A stretch of 64,000 bases of DNA from CBDIBC01 sp965276635. GTDB lineage: Bacteria > Actinomycetota > Acidimicrobiia > Acidimicrobiales > Palsa-688. The DNA is taken from NCBI GenBank assembly GCA_965276635.1, contig CBDIBC010000002.1, positions 322,120-386,119 of the forward strand. The letters run 5' to 3'. The notes beneath the pieces are model-generated. The model searched no databases and was not told the DNA's origin. It saw nothing but the letters and a program-made list of their open reading frames with translations. Below, piece after piece: positions 7,396 to 16,363 of the stretch (the stretch's first letter is position 1; the number at the start of each line of letters is the position of its first letter). Both the position numbers and the translations under genes were made by a program.

Positions 7396-8619
7396 GTGCG
7401 CAGGCTCCGTGTGGTCATCGTGGGTGGCGGGATCGGCGGCCTGACCGCCGCCTTGTGCCTGGCTCGCTTCGGCCACGATCCCGTCGTGGTCGAGCAGACC
7501 GCCGAGCTGCGTCCCGTCGGCGCGGCCATCTCCCTGTGGCCGAACGGCGTCAAGGTGGCGAACCTCCTGGGCCTCGGCACGGAGATCGCCGCCCTCGGAG
7601 GGGCGATGGAGCGCATGGCCTATGCCGACCGGGACGGCCGGCCCTTGCTGGACTTCAGCCTGAACGGGCTCTACGAGCGGGTCGGCGAGCGCGCCCGACC
7701 CATCGCCCGCGCCGAGCTCCAGGCCATGCTGCTCGCCGCCGTGCGGCAGGCCCTCGGACCCGACGGCGTGCGGCTCGGCACCGAGGTAGTCGACGTCGGC
7801 CCCGCCGATCCTGGTGGCATCGGCCCCGATGGCCCTGATCCTGGTGGCACTGATCCTGGCGGCACGGTGGTGACGACCGGGGACGGCCGCACCATGGCCG
7901 CCGATCTGGTGGTGGCGGCTGACGGCACGCACTCGCGGCGACGCGACCAGGTGGTCGGCCGGCTTATCGCGCGGCGCTACGTGGGCTACGTGAACTGGAA
8001 CGGCCTGGTCGCCGCCACGCCCGACATCGCGCCGGAGGGGACGTGGTTGACCTGGGTGGGGGAGGGCCGTCGGGCGTCGGTGATGCCCATCGGCGGCGGC
8101 CGTTGCTACTGGTTCTTCGATGTGCCCATGCCGATCGAGGCGGTGGGGGACCTCGGCGATCATCGGGACGAGCTGGGCGCGGCCTTCTCCGGGTGGGCCC
8201 GCCCGGTCCGGCTGCTCGTCGACCGACTGGACCCGGCCGGGGTCGCGCGCCTGGCGATCCACGACCTGGATCCGTTGCCGACCTGGAGCCGGGGCCGGGT
8301 GGTCCTGTTGGGCGACGCCGCTCACACCATGGCTCCCGACCTGGGCCAGGGTGGCTGCCAGGCCATGGAGGACGCTTGGGTGCTGGCCCACCATCTGACC
8401 GCGACCAACTGCTCGGTGGACGACGCCCTGGCTCGCTATGTCACCGAGCGGATGCCGCACACCGCCGACATGGTGCGTCGGGCCAGGAAGCGATCGGACG
8501 TGACCCACGGGGCGGACCCGGCGGCCACCGCCGCCTGGTACCGGAGCCTGGCCACCGACGGCCACGCCGGCATCGTCGACGGCCTGGCCCAATCGGTCGA
8601 GTCCGGACCCTGCCGCTAG
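7396..8619 (+). CDS. hpxO: FAD-dependent urate hydroxylase (HpxO type)
   Basis: A 407-residue flavoprotein monooxygenase predicted to oxidise urate to 5-hydroxyisourate using NADH and O2, replacing classical uricase. It has the dinucleotide-binding VVIVGGGIGGLTAAL at the N-terminus and strong HpxO-specific stretches: PVGAAISLWPNGVK, ERMAYADRDG, RRYVGYVNWNGLV, the FAD-binding VVLLGDAAHTMAPDLGQGG and RKRSDVTHG. Residues about 136-152 form a low-complexity DPGGT-rich insertion. The start GTG 7396 is the nearest start ahead of the Rossmann strand. It supplies the substrate for the HIUase encoded 4 kb upstream. No uricase gene is seen. Confidence 0.9.
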   Translation: MRRLRVVIVGGGIGGLTAALCLARFGHDPVVVEQTAELRPVGAAISLWPNGVKVANLLGLGTEIAALGGAMERMAYADRDGRPLLDFSLNGLYERVGERARPIARAELQAMLLAAVRQALGPDGVRLGTEVVDVGPADPGGIGPDGPDPGGTDPGGTVVTTGDGRTMAADLVVAADGTHSRRRDQVVGRLIARRYVGYVNWNGLVAATPDIAPEGTWLTWVGEGRRASVMPIGGGRCYWFFDVPMPIEAVGDLGDHRDELGAAFSGWARPVRLLVDRLDPAGVARLAIHDLDPLPTWSRGRVVLLGDAAHTMAPDLGQGGCQAMEDAWVLAHHLTATNCSVDDALARYVTERMPHTADMVRRARKRSDVTHGADPAATAAWYRSLATDGHAGIVDGLAQSVESGPCR

Positions 8620-8647
8620 CGCGCGCGCCTGGACCCGTCACAGCTGC

Positions 8648-9904
8648 TCAGCGGAACGTGTAGCGGACCGGAAGGTGCTTCACGCCCGAGACGAAGTTCG
8701 ATCGCGACCAGAGCGCGTCGCCGGCCGGTTCGATCGATGCCAGCTGCGCCGACAGCTTTCCGAGCATGGTCCGCACCTCGCGCCGGGCGAACTGCGAGCC
8801 GAGGCAGAAGTGGGCGCCGACGCCGAAGGAGATCAGCCGTTCGGCGTCGGATCGGTGCACGTCGAAGGTCATGGGATCGGCGAAGACATCCTCGTCCCGA
8901 TTGGCGCTGGCGTAGGAGAGCAGGACCCGTCCACCCTCGGGGATCTCCACCCCACCGACCTCGGTGGCCCGGGTGGCGTAGCGCAGGAAGTGACGGACCG
9001 GCGAGGTCCACCGGAGGCTCTCCTCGGCGGCGTTGGCAGCCAGGTCGGGTTCGTCGCGCAACGCCCACAGCTGTTTGGGGTCACGCAGCATGGCCTCCAT
9101 GCCGCCGGAGAGCGCATAGGAGGTGGTGTCGTGGCCCGCGGTGGCCACGATGATGTAGTACCACAACCGTTCGGCATCGCCCATGGGGCAACCACCGGGC
9201 TGGCCGTTGGCGATCACGGTGGCCAGGTCGTCGGTCGGGCACTTCCGCCGGTCCCGGGTGATGGCATCGAAATACTCGATGAACGTCATCACCGACTCGA
9301 TGAGCGCGGCCCCGGCGTCGGTGGCATCTCCCATGAACTCTGGGTCGGAGGCCCCGAAGAGGCCCTGGGTGAGCTCCATCATCAGGGCCTCGTCCGCCTC
9401 GGGCACCCCGTAGATGTCCATGATCACCCGCAGGGTGAACGGCTGGACGACGTCGCGAGCGAAGTCGCACTCCCCGCCGAGGACGCGCATGCGCTGGACG
9501 AAGTGGTCGGCCAGCGCCTCGATGCGGGCCTGGCGGTGCCTGACGGCGGCCGGCTTGAACCAGTCGTTGGTGACCAGGCGGTGGTCGCGGTGCTCGGTGC
9601 CGTCCAGGTGCACGAGCGTGCGCGGCTCGGGCACCCCGGCATCCATCATCGCCTGCCACTCGGCGTCGGGCATGAGGACCGACTGCGAGGTGTTGCGCCA
9701 GAGATCGTCGTCACGCGACACGGCACGGACATCGCGGTAGCGGGTGAGGACCCAGAAGGGGCGGTAGCCGTCGAGCTCCACCGCCAGCACGGGAGCGGTC
9801 CGGCGCAGCTCGGCCACCTGCCGGTGCCAGGCATCCATGTCGGCCCACAGCACCGACCGGGCGAACAGGTTCCCGGCCAGATCGTCGGTGTCGGTGGTGG
9901 TCAC
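8648..9904 (-). CDS. Cytochrome P450
   Basis: A 418-residue soluble bacterial P450. The I-helix oxygen-activation motif is ATAGHDTTS, the K-helix ExxR is EESLR, and the haem-binding loop FGVGAHFCLG places the thiolate cysteine near residue 367. Early features include LVHLDGTEHRDHR, typical of CYP families acting on sterols or hydrophobic acids in actinobacteria. The start is GTG 9904, preceded by GGGGAGGA. It is convergent with hpxO. Whether it belongs to the purine island is unclear; the redox partner is not in the window. Confidence 0.92.
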   Translation of the reverse strand: MTTTDTDDLAGNLFARSVLWADMDAWHRQVAELRRTAPVLAVELDGYRPFWVLTRYRDVRAVSRDDDLWRNTSQSVLMPDAEWQAMMDAGVPEPRTLVHLDGTEHRDHRLVTNDWFKPAAVRHRQARIEALADHFVQRMRVLGGECDFARDVVQPFTLRVIMDIYGVPEADEALMMELTQGLFGASDPEFMGDATDAGAALIESVMTFIEYFDAITRDRRKCPTDDLATVIANGQPGGCPMGDAERLWYYIIVATAGHDTTSYALSGGMEAMLRDPKQLWALRDEPDLAANAAEESLRWTSPVRHFLRYATRATEVGGVEIPEGGRVLLSYASANRDEDVFADPMTFDVHRSDAERLISFGVGAHFCLGSQFARREVRTMLGKLSAQLASIEPAGDALWSRSNFVSGVKHLPVRYTFR

Positions 9905-10063
9905 GGTGTCCTCCCCTTCAGCCGTCGATCAGACATGACGACCGGCCGGGACGGCCCCCGGTCGGCTCCGACCAGGCTAGGGCCTTCATGCCGCCGGGCC
10001 GCTTCTGGCTGGCGCCGGGCCGGCTCGGGGCGACGCCGGGTCGCCCCTGGATAGGGTGGGGCT

Positions 10064-10372
10064 GTGCCCACCGTCTCACCATCGCTCCTAGCCGCCGGCG
10101 GACTCGTCGGAGGCTTTGCCGTGGCCCGCTCGACCGAGCGCCGCCAGGCGGGAGGGGCGGTCTTCGCCGTCACCGGCGCGTGGTGCGGTCGGGAGTGGCG
10201 GCGGCGCTCCGGGCCGGTCGCGGCGGGCGCCCTGGGCCTGGCCTACTCGGCGGCCATGGGCGGCTCGCACCCCCTGGCCAAGAAGATCGGGGCGTGGCCG
10301 TCGGTCCTGGTCGTGGCGGCCGGGACGGCGCTGCTGTCCGAGATCGTCATGCGGACGGTCGTTCGGTCCTGA
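10064..10372 (+). CDS. Small predicted membrane protein
   Basis: A 102-residue protein with a hydrophobic stretch near residues 8-22, a conserved-looking VTGAWCGREWRRRSG segment and two further hydrophobic stretches (about 50-65 and 80-95). The start GTG is placed by a TAGGGT box at 10052-10057, exactly 6 nt upstream, suggesting a leaderless transcript. It overlaps the convergent MFS gene by 26 bp. I do not recognise a function. Confidence 0.65.
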   Translation: MPTVSPSLLAAGGLVGGFAVARSTERRQAGGAVFAVTGAWCGREWRRRSGPVAAGALGLAYSAAMGGSHPLAKKIGAWPSVLVVAAGTALLSEIVMRTVVRS

Positions 10373-11864
10373 CCGGCGCCGGCTGCAGCGGCGTCGCGTC
10401 CAGGGCGCAGTGCCATCGATGACCCACGGCCCGATCGGTCGGCCCCCGAGCCGGATTGCGGATGGTGGCGGCAGCGAGGAGGCCCCCGAAGGCGCAGGCC
10501 GCGCCGGCGATGACCACCGCAACCCGGAAGCCAGGGGCGAGCCGCGCCGACGTGAGCGACCCGGCGCCGGTGATGCCGGCCAGCACGGGCAGCACGGCGA
10601 CAGCGAGGAGCCCGGCAGCGCGGGCCACCACGTTGTTGATCGCCGACGCGACGCCGGCCCGGTCACCGGGTGCGGCATCCAACGCGGTGGCGGTGAGCGG
10701 CGCCACCGTGATGGCCAGGCCGGCACCGAAGACGACCACGGCGGGCAGCACATGCGTCAGGTAGCCCCGGCTCCGGCTGGCCTCGGTAAGCAGCACCAAG
10801 CCGGCGCCGACTACCAGCGGCCCCAGGCTCATCTGCAGCCGGGGGCCGATCCGACCGGCCAGGCGGGCCGAGCGAGGCGAGAACAGCAGCATGATCACCG
10901 TCACGGGCAGGAGGGCGAGCCCTGACTCCAACGGGCTGTAGCGATCGACGACCTGCAAGGTCACCGGCAGCAGGAACAAGGCGCCGGCCAGCCCGCCGTA
11001 CACCACGAAGGTGACGCCGTTGGCTGCGGCGAACTGGCGGTCGGCGAACAGGCCGAGGGGGAGCATGGGGTCGCGCCTGACGCGCTCGGCGACCAGGAGC
11101 GCAGGGATGGCGAGCGCCGCGCCGACCAGGGCAACGACCACCCGCGGCGACAGCCAGCCGATCGTCGGACCCTCGATCAGCCCGTAGGTCAGACCGGTCA
11201 GGGCCAACACCCCCAACGAGGCACCCACCAGGTCCGTGCGCCTCCCGGCGGACGGATCGGCGGACTCGGGGACGTGGCGCGCCGTGAGGGCCAGCACGAC
11301 GGCCGACACCGGCAGGTTGATCACGAACACCCATCGCCATGACCCCACGGCGATGAGGTACCCGCCCAGCAACGGTCCCGCCGCGGTCGCCAACCCGCCG
11401 AGCCCCGACCAGGCGCCGATGGCCCGACCGCGGTCCTCGGGTCGGAAGGACGCCTCCAGGATGGCCAGGCTGGCCGGGGTCAGCAGCGCCCCACCCACGC
11501 CCTGGAGGACGCGGGCGGCGATCAGCACCGCGGAGCTGGGAGCCAGCGCGCACGCGGCCGACGCCACCGCGAACCACACCACGCCGACGGCGAAGACCCG
11601 CTTCCGGCCGAAACGGTCGCCGAGAGACCCGCCGAGGAGCAGGAAGGCAGCCAGCGTCAGCGTGTACCCGGTCACCACCCATTGCAGGGTCCCCAGGCCG
11701 GCGTGGAAGGAGCGTCCGACCGCGGGCAGTGCAATGCCGACCACAGTGGCATCGAGCGAAGCGATCCCCGAGCCGAGCACCGACGCGGCTATGACCCATC
11801 GCGCCCGACTCGTTCCATAGGATATCAACTCGATCCCGGCCCCCTCCTCCTGCCCCGGTTGCAT
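10347..11864 (-). CDS. MFS drug exporter (DHA2/EmrB-QacA type)
   Basis: A 505-residue major facilitator with about 14 predicted helices. Motif A appears as GSLGDRFGRKRVF between helices 2 and 3, the substrate-proton antiport motif near ASLDATVVGIALPAVGR in helix 1, and motif C near GPLLGGYLI in helix 5. This layout is typical of proton-driven multidrug exporters. The start may be ATG 11864 or GTG 11921; both precede the first helix. No adjacent regulator is evident, and the substrate is unknown. Confidence 0.88.
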   Translation of the reverse strand: MQPGQEEGAGIELISYGTSRARWVIAASVLGSGIASLDATVVGIALPAVGRSFHAGLGTLQWVVTGYTLTLAAFLLLGGSLGDRFGRKRVFAVGVVWFAVASAACALAPSSAVLIAARVLQGVGGALLTPASLAILEASFRPEDRGRAIGAWSGLGGLATAAGPLLGGYLIAVGSWRWVFVINLPVSAVVLALTARHVPESADPSAGRRTDLVGASLGVLALTGLTYGLIEGPTIGWLSPRVVVALVGAALAIPALLVAERVRRDPMLPLGLFADRQFAAANGVTFVVYGGLAGALFLLPVTLQVVDRYSPLESGLALLPVTVIMLLFSPRSARLAGRIGPRLQMSLGPLVVGAGLVLLTEASRSRGYLTHVLPAVVVFGAGLAITVAPLTATALDAAPGDRAGVASAINNVVARAAGLLAVAVLPVLAGITGAGSLTSARLAPGFRVAVVIAGAACAFGGLLAAATIRNPARGPTDRAVGHRWHCALDATPLQPAPVRTERPSA

Positions 11865-12036
11865 GGCGAAGTGAAGCACGTTCCCGCCGGAATTGTGGAA
11901 ATCGGGCAGACCGTGAATCACCCGTTGCCCGTTGCGCTGCTGCTGGGTACCATGCCGGCTCGGCGGATCGGTTGGCAGCGACCGATGACAAGCCCGTTCC
12001 GGAGCAGGGCTCGTCTCAGGCTTTCAGGAGGCTCGC

Positions 12037-12330
12037 ATGGCGGATTCATGTACGCACATCGGAGCGATCATCACCACGCGAGCCAGCGGCGACGGGTGCA
12101 TGGAATGCGAGCGCTTCGGAGGGCAATGGTTGCACCTCCGGCGCTGCGTCACCTGTGGGCACGTTGGCTGCTGCGACGATTCACCGCACCACCATGCGAC
12201 ATCCCACCACGAAGCTACCGACCATCCGCTCATCCAGTCCTACGAGCCCGGGGAGGAATGGTATTGGTGCTATCCGCAGTCGTTGCTCTTCGAGCTGGAC
12301 CGCCCCGGCCCCAGCCCCGCGCACCCCTGA
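12037..12330 (+). CDS. UBP-type zinc finger domain protein
   Basis: A 97-residue protein that is essentially one ubiquitin-hydrolase-type (UBP/ZnF) zinc finger. The ligand pattern is visible: CTHIG, CMECE, WLHLRRCVTCGHVGCCDDS, HHHATSHHEATDHPLIQS and EPGEEWYWCY. Such single-domain proteins occur widely in actinobacteria, where no ubiquitin partner exists; the function is unknown. AGGAGG sits about 10 nt before the ATG. Confidence 0.88.
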   Translation: MADSCTHIGAIITTRASGDGCMECERFGGQWLHLRRCVTCGHVGCCDDSPHHHATSHHEATDHPLIQSYEPGEEWYWCYPQSLLFELDRPGPSPAHP

Positions 12331-12344
12331 CCTGCTAGCGGGCG

Positions 12345-13553
12345 CTACGGCTGGAGGCGGCGATCCCGGAGCAGGACGCCCCCCAGCGCCACGCCCAGCA
12401 CCGAGCTGACGAGGAGCCCGGCGGTGGCTGCCACGGTCAGCGGACCCGGCGGAAGGGCGCGGGCGATGATCAGCAATGGCACGGTGAAGCCGATGCTGGC
12501 CACCGCTCCGATGCCGAAGCGGGCCCGTCCGGGCACGTGCGGTTGGGTCGCCTCGGGCAGCAGCCGTCTGGTGGCCACGGCCCCGGCCACGATCCCCAGA
12601 GGCTTGCCGGCGACGCGGGCCACGACCACGGCCGCGAAGATCCGCACCGCCGCGCTGTCGCGAAAGGTGGAGCCGTCGATGCGGATCCCGGCGTTGGCCA
12701 GGGCGAAGAGCGGGAGCACGATCACGTTCACCGGGGCCTCGATGCGCGCCAACCAGCGTCGCACCCGCGGGGCGCCGTAGCCCGGGCCGGCCTCAGCGCG
12801 CCGACGCCGCGGTCCGAAGGCGCCAATGGCCACTCCCACCACCGCGGCGTCGACGCCGGCATGGAGCATGCACCACCACACCACCAGTCCCAGCGCAGCC
12901 CGGCCGGGACCGGCGCGGAGGCGGCGGCGCCACACGACCACGAGCAGGACGAGCACGCCGAGCCCGGCTGCCAGCCACAACCCACGCGTGCGGTGGCTGT
13001 AGAACACCACGAGCACGACGATCGAACCGATGTCGTCGGCGACGGCGAGCGTCATCAGGAACACCCGGCCGCGCGCCGAGCCGGTGCCGACGAGGGCGAG
13101 GGCGCCCAGCGCGAAGGCCACGTCGGTGGCCATCGGGACGCCCCAGGCTCCGGCCCCCCGGCCACCGGCCACGCAGGCCACGAACAGCAGTGCGGGGACG
13201 GCCATGCCCGTCAGCCCGGCTACCACCGGGACGGCGGCGCGACGTACCGTCCGCAGCTCGCCTGCGGTCAGCTCACGGCGGATCTCCAGTCCCACCACGG
13301 CGAAGAACGCCAGCAGCAGCGTCTGGTTCACCCAGTCGCGCACGGTCATGTGCAGGCCGAGCGGCGCCACCGAGGCCACGTTGTTCCAGCTCGACGGATA
13401 GGAGCTGGCGTCGCCCGGAAAGTTGGCCCACACCAAAGCCGCGATGGCCGCGATGGTCAGCGAGACACCCGCGGTGCGGTCGCTGCGCAGTCTCGTCATG
13501 ACGCGACGACCGATCGGCACAGCGGCGGCGACGGAGACTGGGGGGGATGGCAT
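12345..13553 (-). CDS. nhaA: Na+/H+ antiporter NhaA
   Basis: A 402-residue inner-membrane antiporter exchanging sodium for protons. NhaA hallmarks are NQTLLLAFFAVVGLEIRREL, GVPMATDVAFALGALALVG and LAVADDIGSIVVL, which contains the paired aspartates of the ion site, plus PLFALANAGI in the second half. The end carries the RFGIGAVASIGFTVPLLI stretch. The ATG has GGGAG about 6 nt upstream. It is convergent with the UBP zinc-finger gene. Confidence 0.95.
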   Translation of the reverse strand: MPSPPVSVAAAVPIGRRVMTRLRSDRTAGVSLTIAAIAALVWANFPGDASSYPSSWNNVASVAPLGLHMTVRDWVNQTLLLAFFAVVGLEIRRELTAGELRTVRRAAVPVVAGLTGMAVPALLFVACVAGGRGAGAWGVPMATDVAFALGALALVGTGSARGRVFLMTLAVADDIGSIVVLVVFYSHRTRGLWLAAGLGVLVLLVVVWRRRLRAGPGRAALGLVVWWCMLHAGVDAAVVGVAIGAFGPRRRRAEAGPGYGAPRVRRWLARIEAPVNVIVLPLFALANAGIRIDGSTFRDSAAVRIFAAVVVARVAGKPLGIVAGAVATRRLLPEATQPHVPGRARFGIGAVASIGFTVPLLIIARALPPGPLTVAATAGLLVSSVLGVALGGVLLRDRRLQP

Positions 13554-13852
13554 GCGGGCTCCCGCGGCGAAAGGGGTCGCCGACCAGACTTCCCGGCACG
13601 CCAGGGACGATCCTACCCGGCCGGGAGTCGACCGCAGCCGCTGCGGCCGGCGCCCGCTATCAGCCCGGGGACGAGGACGTCAGTGCCCGCTGGCACTCCA
13701 GCTCGCCCAGTGCTCGGGCGCACGAGTCGGTGCCACGGGGGTCACCGCAGTACGCCGGCTCTTACGGTACCGGGGCGGCAGGGACCAGGCCACCGGCGGC
13801 CGCGCCGCCCACCATTGTCCTCCTCCATCGTCTCGATCGATAGCATCGCTCG
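13554..13852. other. Non-coding spacer upstream of nhaA and the flavin reductase
   Basis: A 299-bp divergent spacer. Its right end holds the TAGCAT box (13841-13846) of the flavin reductase gene. I see no gene or repeat in the rest. Confidence 0.5.
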
Positions 13853-14380
13853 GTGCGAGTCACCGTCGTCGTCGGGAACCCCAAGCGGCAGTCCCGCACC
13901 CTCTCTGTGGCCACGGCCGTCGCCGACGCGGTGGCGGCACCGGGGGACGAGCGGCTCGTCGTCGATCTGGCCGACAGCTGTGCTGCCCTGCTCGACTGGG
14001 GTTCGGTCGAGGTCCAGGAGCTGTCCGCCCGGGTGGCGGCCAGCCAACTGCTCGTGGTGGCGTCACCGACCTTCAAGGCGACCTACGCCGGGCTCCTGAA
14101 GGTCTTCCTGGATCGGTACGCGACCGACGGGTTGGCCGGCGTGGTGGCTGTGCCCGTCATGACCGGTGCCGGCGCCGGGCACGCCCTGGCGCCCGACACC
14201 CACCTGCGTCCCCTGCTCGTGGAGCTCGGTGCGTCGGTGCCGACCCGCTCGGTGTACGTCACCGAGGACCAGCTTCCGGTGCTCGGTGACGTGGTCGCGG
14301 CCTGGTCGGCGGGCGCCCGCCCGGTCCTCGACCGCATCCTGGCCCGGGCTGACCGTCGGGCCACCGGACCCAGCAGCTGA
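13853..14380 (+). CDS. NADPH-dependent FMN reductase family protein
   Basis: A 175-residue flavodoxin-like protein. The N-terminal VTVVVGNPKRQSRTLSVA phosphate-binding loop and the ASPTFKATYAGLLKVFLDR segment are typical of the SsuE/ArsH-like FMN reductase fold, followed by VVAVPVMTGAGAGHAL. The GTG start is preceded by TAGCAT at 13841-13846, spaced 6 nt, consistent with leaderless transcription. The partner that uses the reduced flavin is not apparent in the neighbourhood. Confidence 0.82.
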   Translation: MRVTVVVGNPKRQSRTLSVATAVADAVAAPGDERLVVDLADSCAALLDWGSVEVQELSARVAASQLLVVASPTFKATYAGLLKVFLDRYATDGLAGVVAVPVMTGAGAGHALAPDTHLRPLLVELGASVPTRSVYVTEDQLPVLGDVVAAWSAGARPVLDRILARADRRATGPSS

Positions 14381-14491
14381 GGCCGGGTGGGGACGGTGCA
14401 GCTGGGCCGGGCTCCTGTGCGGCCTACAGCACCCACGGCGACCGGGCCGGCTTCGGCCGAGGCTCGACCGGATCGCCGCGGGTGGGTCCGG

Positions 14492-14977
14492 TCACGACTC
14501 GGTCGTGGTCGGGTGCTGCGGGCCGGTGTCGGACGGACCCGGGACCGTCCCGGGTGTGTCTCCTGCGGCGGTGGTAGTGGCCGCCGGTTCGGGGGCGGTG
14601 GCCGCCGGTTCCGGGGCGGGGGCGCCCGCCGGTTCGGGGGCGGTGGCGGCCGCCGGTTCCGGGGCGGGGGCGCCCGCCGGTTCGGGGGCGGTGGCGAGCA
14701 GGCCGAAGAGGGCCCGTCGGGTCTCCTCCAGCAACTCGGCGGCCCGGGACACCTGGGCCTCATCGCCAGAGCGGGCGATCTCCCGGGTGGCCATGGCCAG
14801 GCTGGCCCACAGGCTGCGGAGGGAGCCGGCCCCGTGATCGTGGCCTGACCCCCGCTCGTCGCGGTGATCCCGGCGGCCGGCCCGGCCGCGACCGCCCCGG
14901 GTCTCGGCCCAGCGTGGTCCGCCGGTCGGACCGCGGTGATGGTGACGATGGACGTGTGCTTCGTAGGGATGATGCAT
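14492..14977 (-). CDS. Histidine-rich PadR-like remnant lacking the DNA-binding domain
   Basis: A 161-residue protein in three parts: a His/Arg/Gly-rich N-terminus (MHHPYEAHVHRHHHRG), a helical middle (ALFGLLA preceded by SRAAELLEETRR) and a C-terminal tail of repeated APEPA/ATAPEP units. The first two parts resemble the ends of His-rich actinobacterial PadR regulators, but the winged helix that should lie between them is absent. AAAGGA lies 8 nt before the ATG. A PadR-like palindromic site lies 30 bp upstream, as for autoregulated PadR genes. The function may be lost or altered; the PadR origin is inferred. Confidence 0.6.
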   Translation of the reverse strand: MHHPYEAHVHRHHHRGPTGGPRWAETRGGRGRAGRRDHRDERGSGHDHGAGSLRSLWASLAMATREIARSGDEAQVSRAAELLEETRRALFGLLATAPEPAGAPAPEPAAATAPEPAGAPAPEPAATAPEPAATTTAAGDTPGTVPGPSDTGPQHPTTTES

Positions 14978-15007
14978 GTGGTTGATCCTTTCGTTGGATA
15001 TCGGGAC

Positions 15008-15024
15008 TATATCTCGATATATCG
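15008..15024. promoter_or_regulatory. PadR-like operator palindromes upstream of the PadR remnant
   Basis: TATATCTCGATATA (15008-15021) has 6-bp inverted arms and overlaps CGATATATCG (15015-15024), a perfect palindrome. A further GATATC lies at 14997-15002. On the minus strand a TATAGT box overlaps this site, so a bound repressor would block transcription of the downstream gene. AT-rich palindromes of this type are typical PadR targets. Confidence 0.55.
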
Positions 15025-15182
15025 TTACTGACCAGAGCCAACTGCGTTCGAGCCTGGGTTGTTCCCGGTGTGTGGTCTGTCTCCGAGATGCCGTCGGTGA
15101 GGTGGGGCCGGACGGCTCGGGTTTCCTGGCGGCTCAGCCCAGGCGGCGGCTCGGTCGCCCCCCGGGTCGCCGCGCCGCGCCG

Positions 15183-15357
15183 CGGGCGGCGGTGGTGGCC
15201 GGGTGGCGGCGGTGGTGGCCGGGGCGGTGGTGGCCGGGTGGCGGCGGTGGTGGCCGGGGCGGTGGTGGCCGGGTGGCGTTGGTGGCCGCCGGGTGGCGTT
15301 GGTGGCCGCCGGGTGGCGGTGGTGGCCGCCGGGTGGCGGCCGGGTGGCGGCTGACCG
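15183..15357. repeat. G-rich minisatellite directly downstream of the nucleoside hydrolase gene
   Basis: A run of imperfect tandem units built from GGTGGCCGGGTGGCGG and GGTGGCCGCCGGGTGGCG, about 15-20 bp each. It ends about 12 bp from the nucleoside hydrolase stop. The plus strand has dense runs of three or more G, able in principle to form G-quadruplexes. The rest of the spacer (15025-15182) holds no recognisable gene. Confidence 0.75.
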
Positions 15358-15368
15358 GCGGAGGCGGC

Positions 15369-16349
15369 TCAGCCCAGGCGACACAGGGCGGCGACGACCG
15401 TGTCCCAAAAGCGGTCGGCTTCGAGACGGGCGCCGATGCAGTGGCGCCCGTTCGGATGGCGTTCGTCCACGACCGTCGTGCCCGCGGTCAGCGTCCCGGC
15501 CGTCTCCACCCCTATGGCGACGGCCATGGTCCGGACCAGGGTGGGATCGATGACGTAGGCCACGGCGCATGGGTCGTGCACCGGGGGTCCCTGGTCGGGA
15601 CCACCGGCCATCACCACTTCGGGATCGTCCCCGCCCGGCGCGGTCGGTAGTCTGCGGGCCGCTCGATTGGCCGTCCCATAGAAGGCCATGAGCTCGTCGA
15701 CGAAGTGGGCTGACGCCGTTCCTATGCCGCGGATGCGGTCCTGCACGGCCGGAGTGCAGACGGCCTGGTGGGTGAGATCCAGCCCCATCATCGTCACCGG
15801 CCAGGGCTCGCCGAAGACGACGGCGGCCGCCTCCGGATCGGCGTGGATGTTGAACTCGGCGGTTGGGGTGACGTTGCCGCCCCGGGCCACGCCGCCCATG
15901 ATCACCACCTGGTGCGTGGCGGCCACCATCCCCGGGTGCCGGCGTGCCGCGAGCGCCACGTTGGTGAGGGGTCCGACGGCCACGAGCGTGACCTCCCCCG
16001 GGCGCTCCATGACGGTCCGGGCCAGGAAGTCGACGGCGTGCCCGTCGATTGGCGTCACCGTCGGCGCGATCGGGGCCGGGCCATCCAATCCGCTGTCGCC
16101 ATGGATGTGACCTGCCGTCACGAGCGGCCGCAGCAACGGCCGGTCGCACCCGGGCACCACGGGGACATCGAGGCCGGCCACGGTCGCCACGACGCAAGCG
16201 TTGTGGGTGGTTAGGTCCAGGCTCTGGTTCCCGGCCACCGTGGTTATGCCGAGCAGGTCGATGCCCGGATCGCCGGCGGCCAGCAGGATGGCCACAGCAT
16301 CGTCATGGCCGGGGTCGCAGTCGAGCACGATCGGGTGGGCCGCAGGCAC
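15369..16349 (-). CDS. Inosine-uridine preferring nucleoside hydrolase
   Basis: A 326-residue nucleoside hydrolase. The calcium-binding DCDPGHDDAVAI motif is at the N-terminus, followed by LLGITTVAGN, HGDSGLDG, LVAVGPLTNVALA, VVIMGGVARGGNVTPTAEFNIHADPEAA and the late HDPCAVAYVIDP aspartate. It cleaves nucleosides to base and ribose and so could feed bases to the purine island, though it is 7 kb away. The start is placed at GTG 16349; GTG 16364 is also possible. Minisatellites lie immediately on both sides of the gene. Confidence 0.9.
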   Translation of the reverse strand: MPAAHPIVLDCDPGHDDAVAILLAAGDPGIDLLGITTVAGNQSLDLTTHNACVVATVAGLDVPVVPGCDRPLLRPLVTAGHIHGDSGLDGPAPIAPTVTPIDGHAVDFLARTVMERPGEVTLVAVGPLTNVALAARRHPGMVAATHQVVIMGGVARGGNVTPTAEFNIHADPEAAAVVFGEPWPVTMMGLDLTHQAVCTPAVQDRIRGIGTASAHFVDELMAFYGTANRAARRLPTAPGGDDPEVVMAGGPDQGPPVHDPCAVAYVIDPTLVRTMAVAIGVETAGTLTAGTTVVDERHPNGRHCIGARLEADRFWDTVVAALCRLG

Positions 16350-16363
16350 CGGACCAGTCTGCA

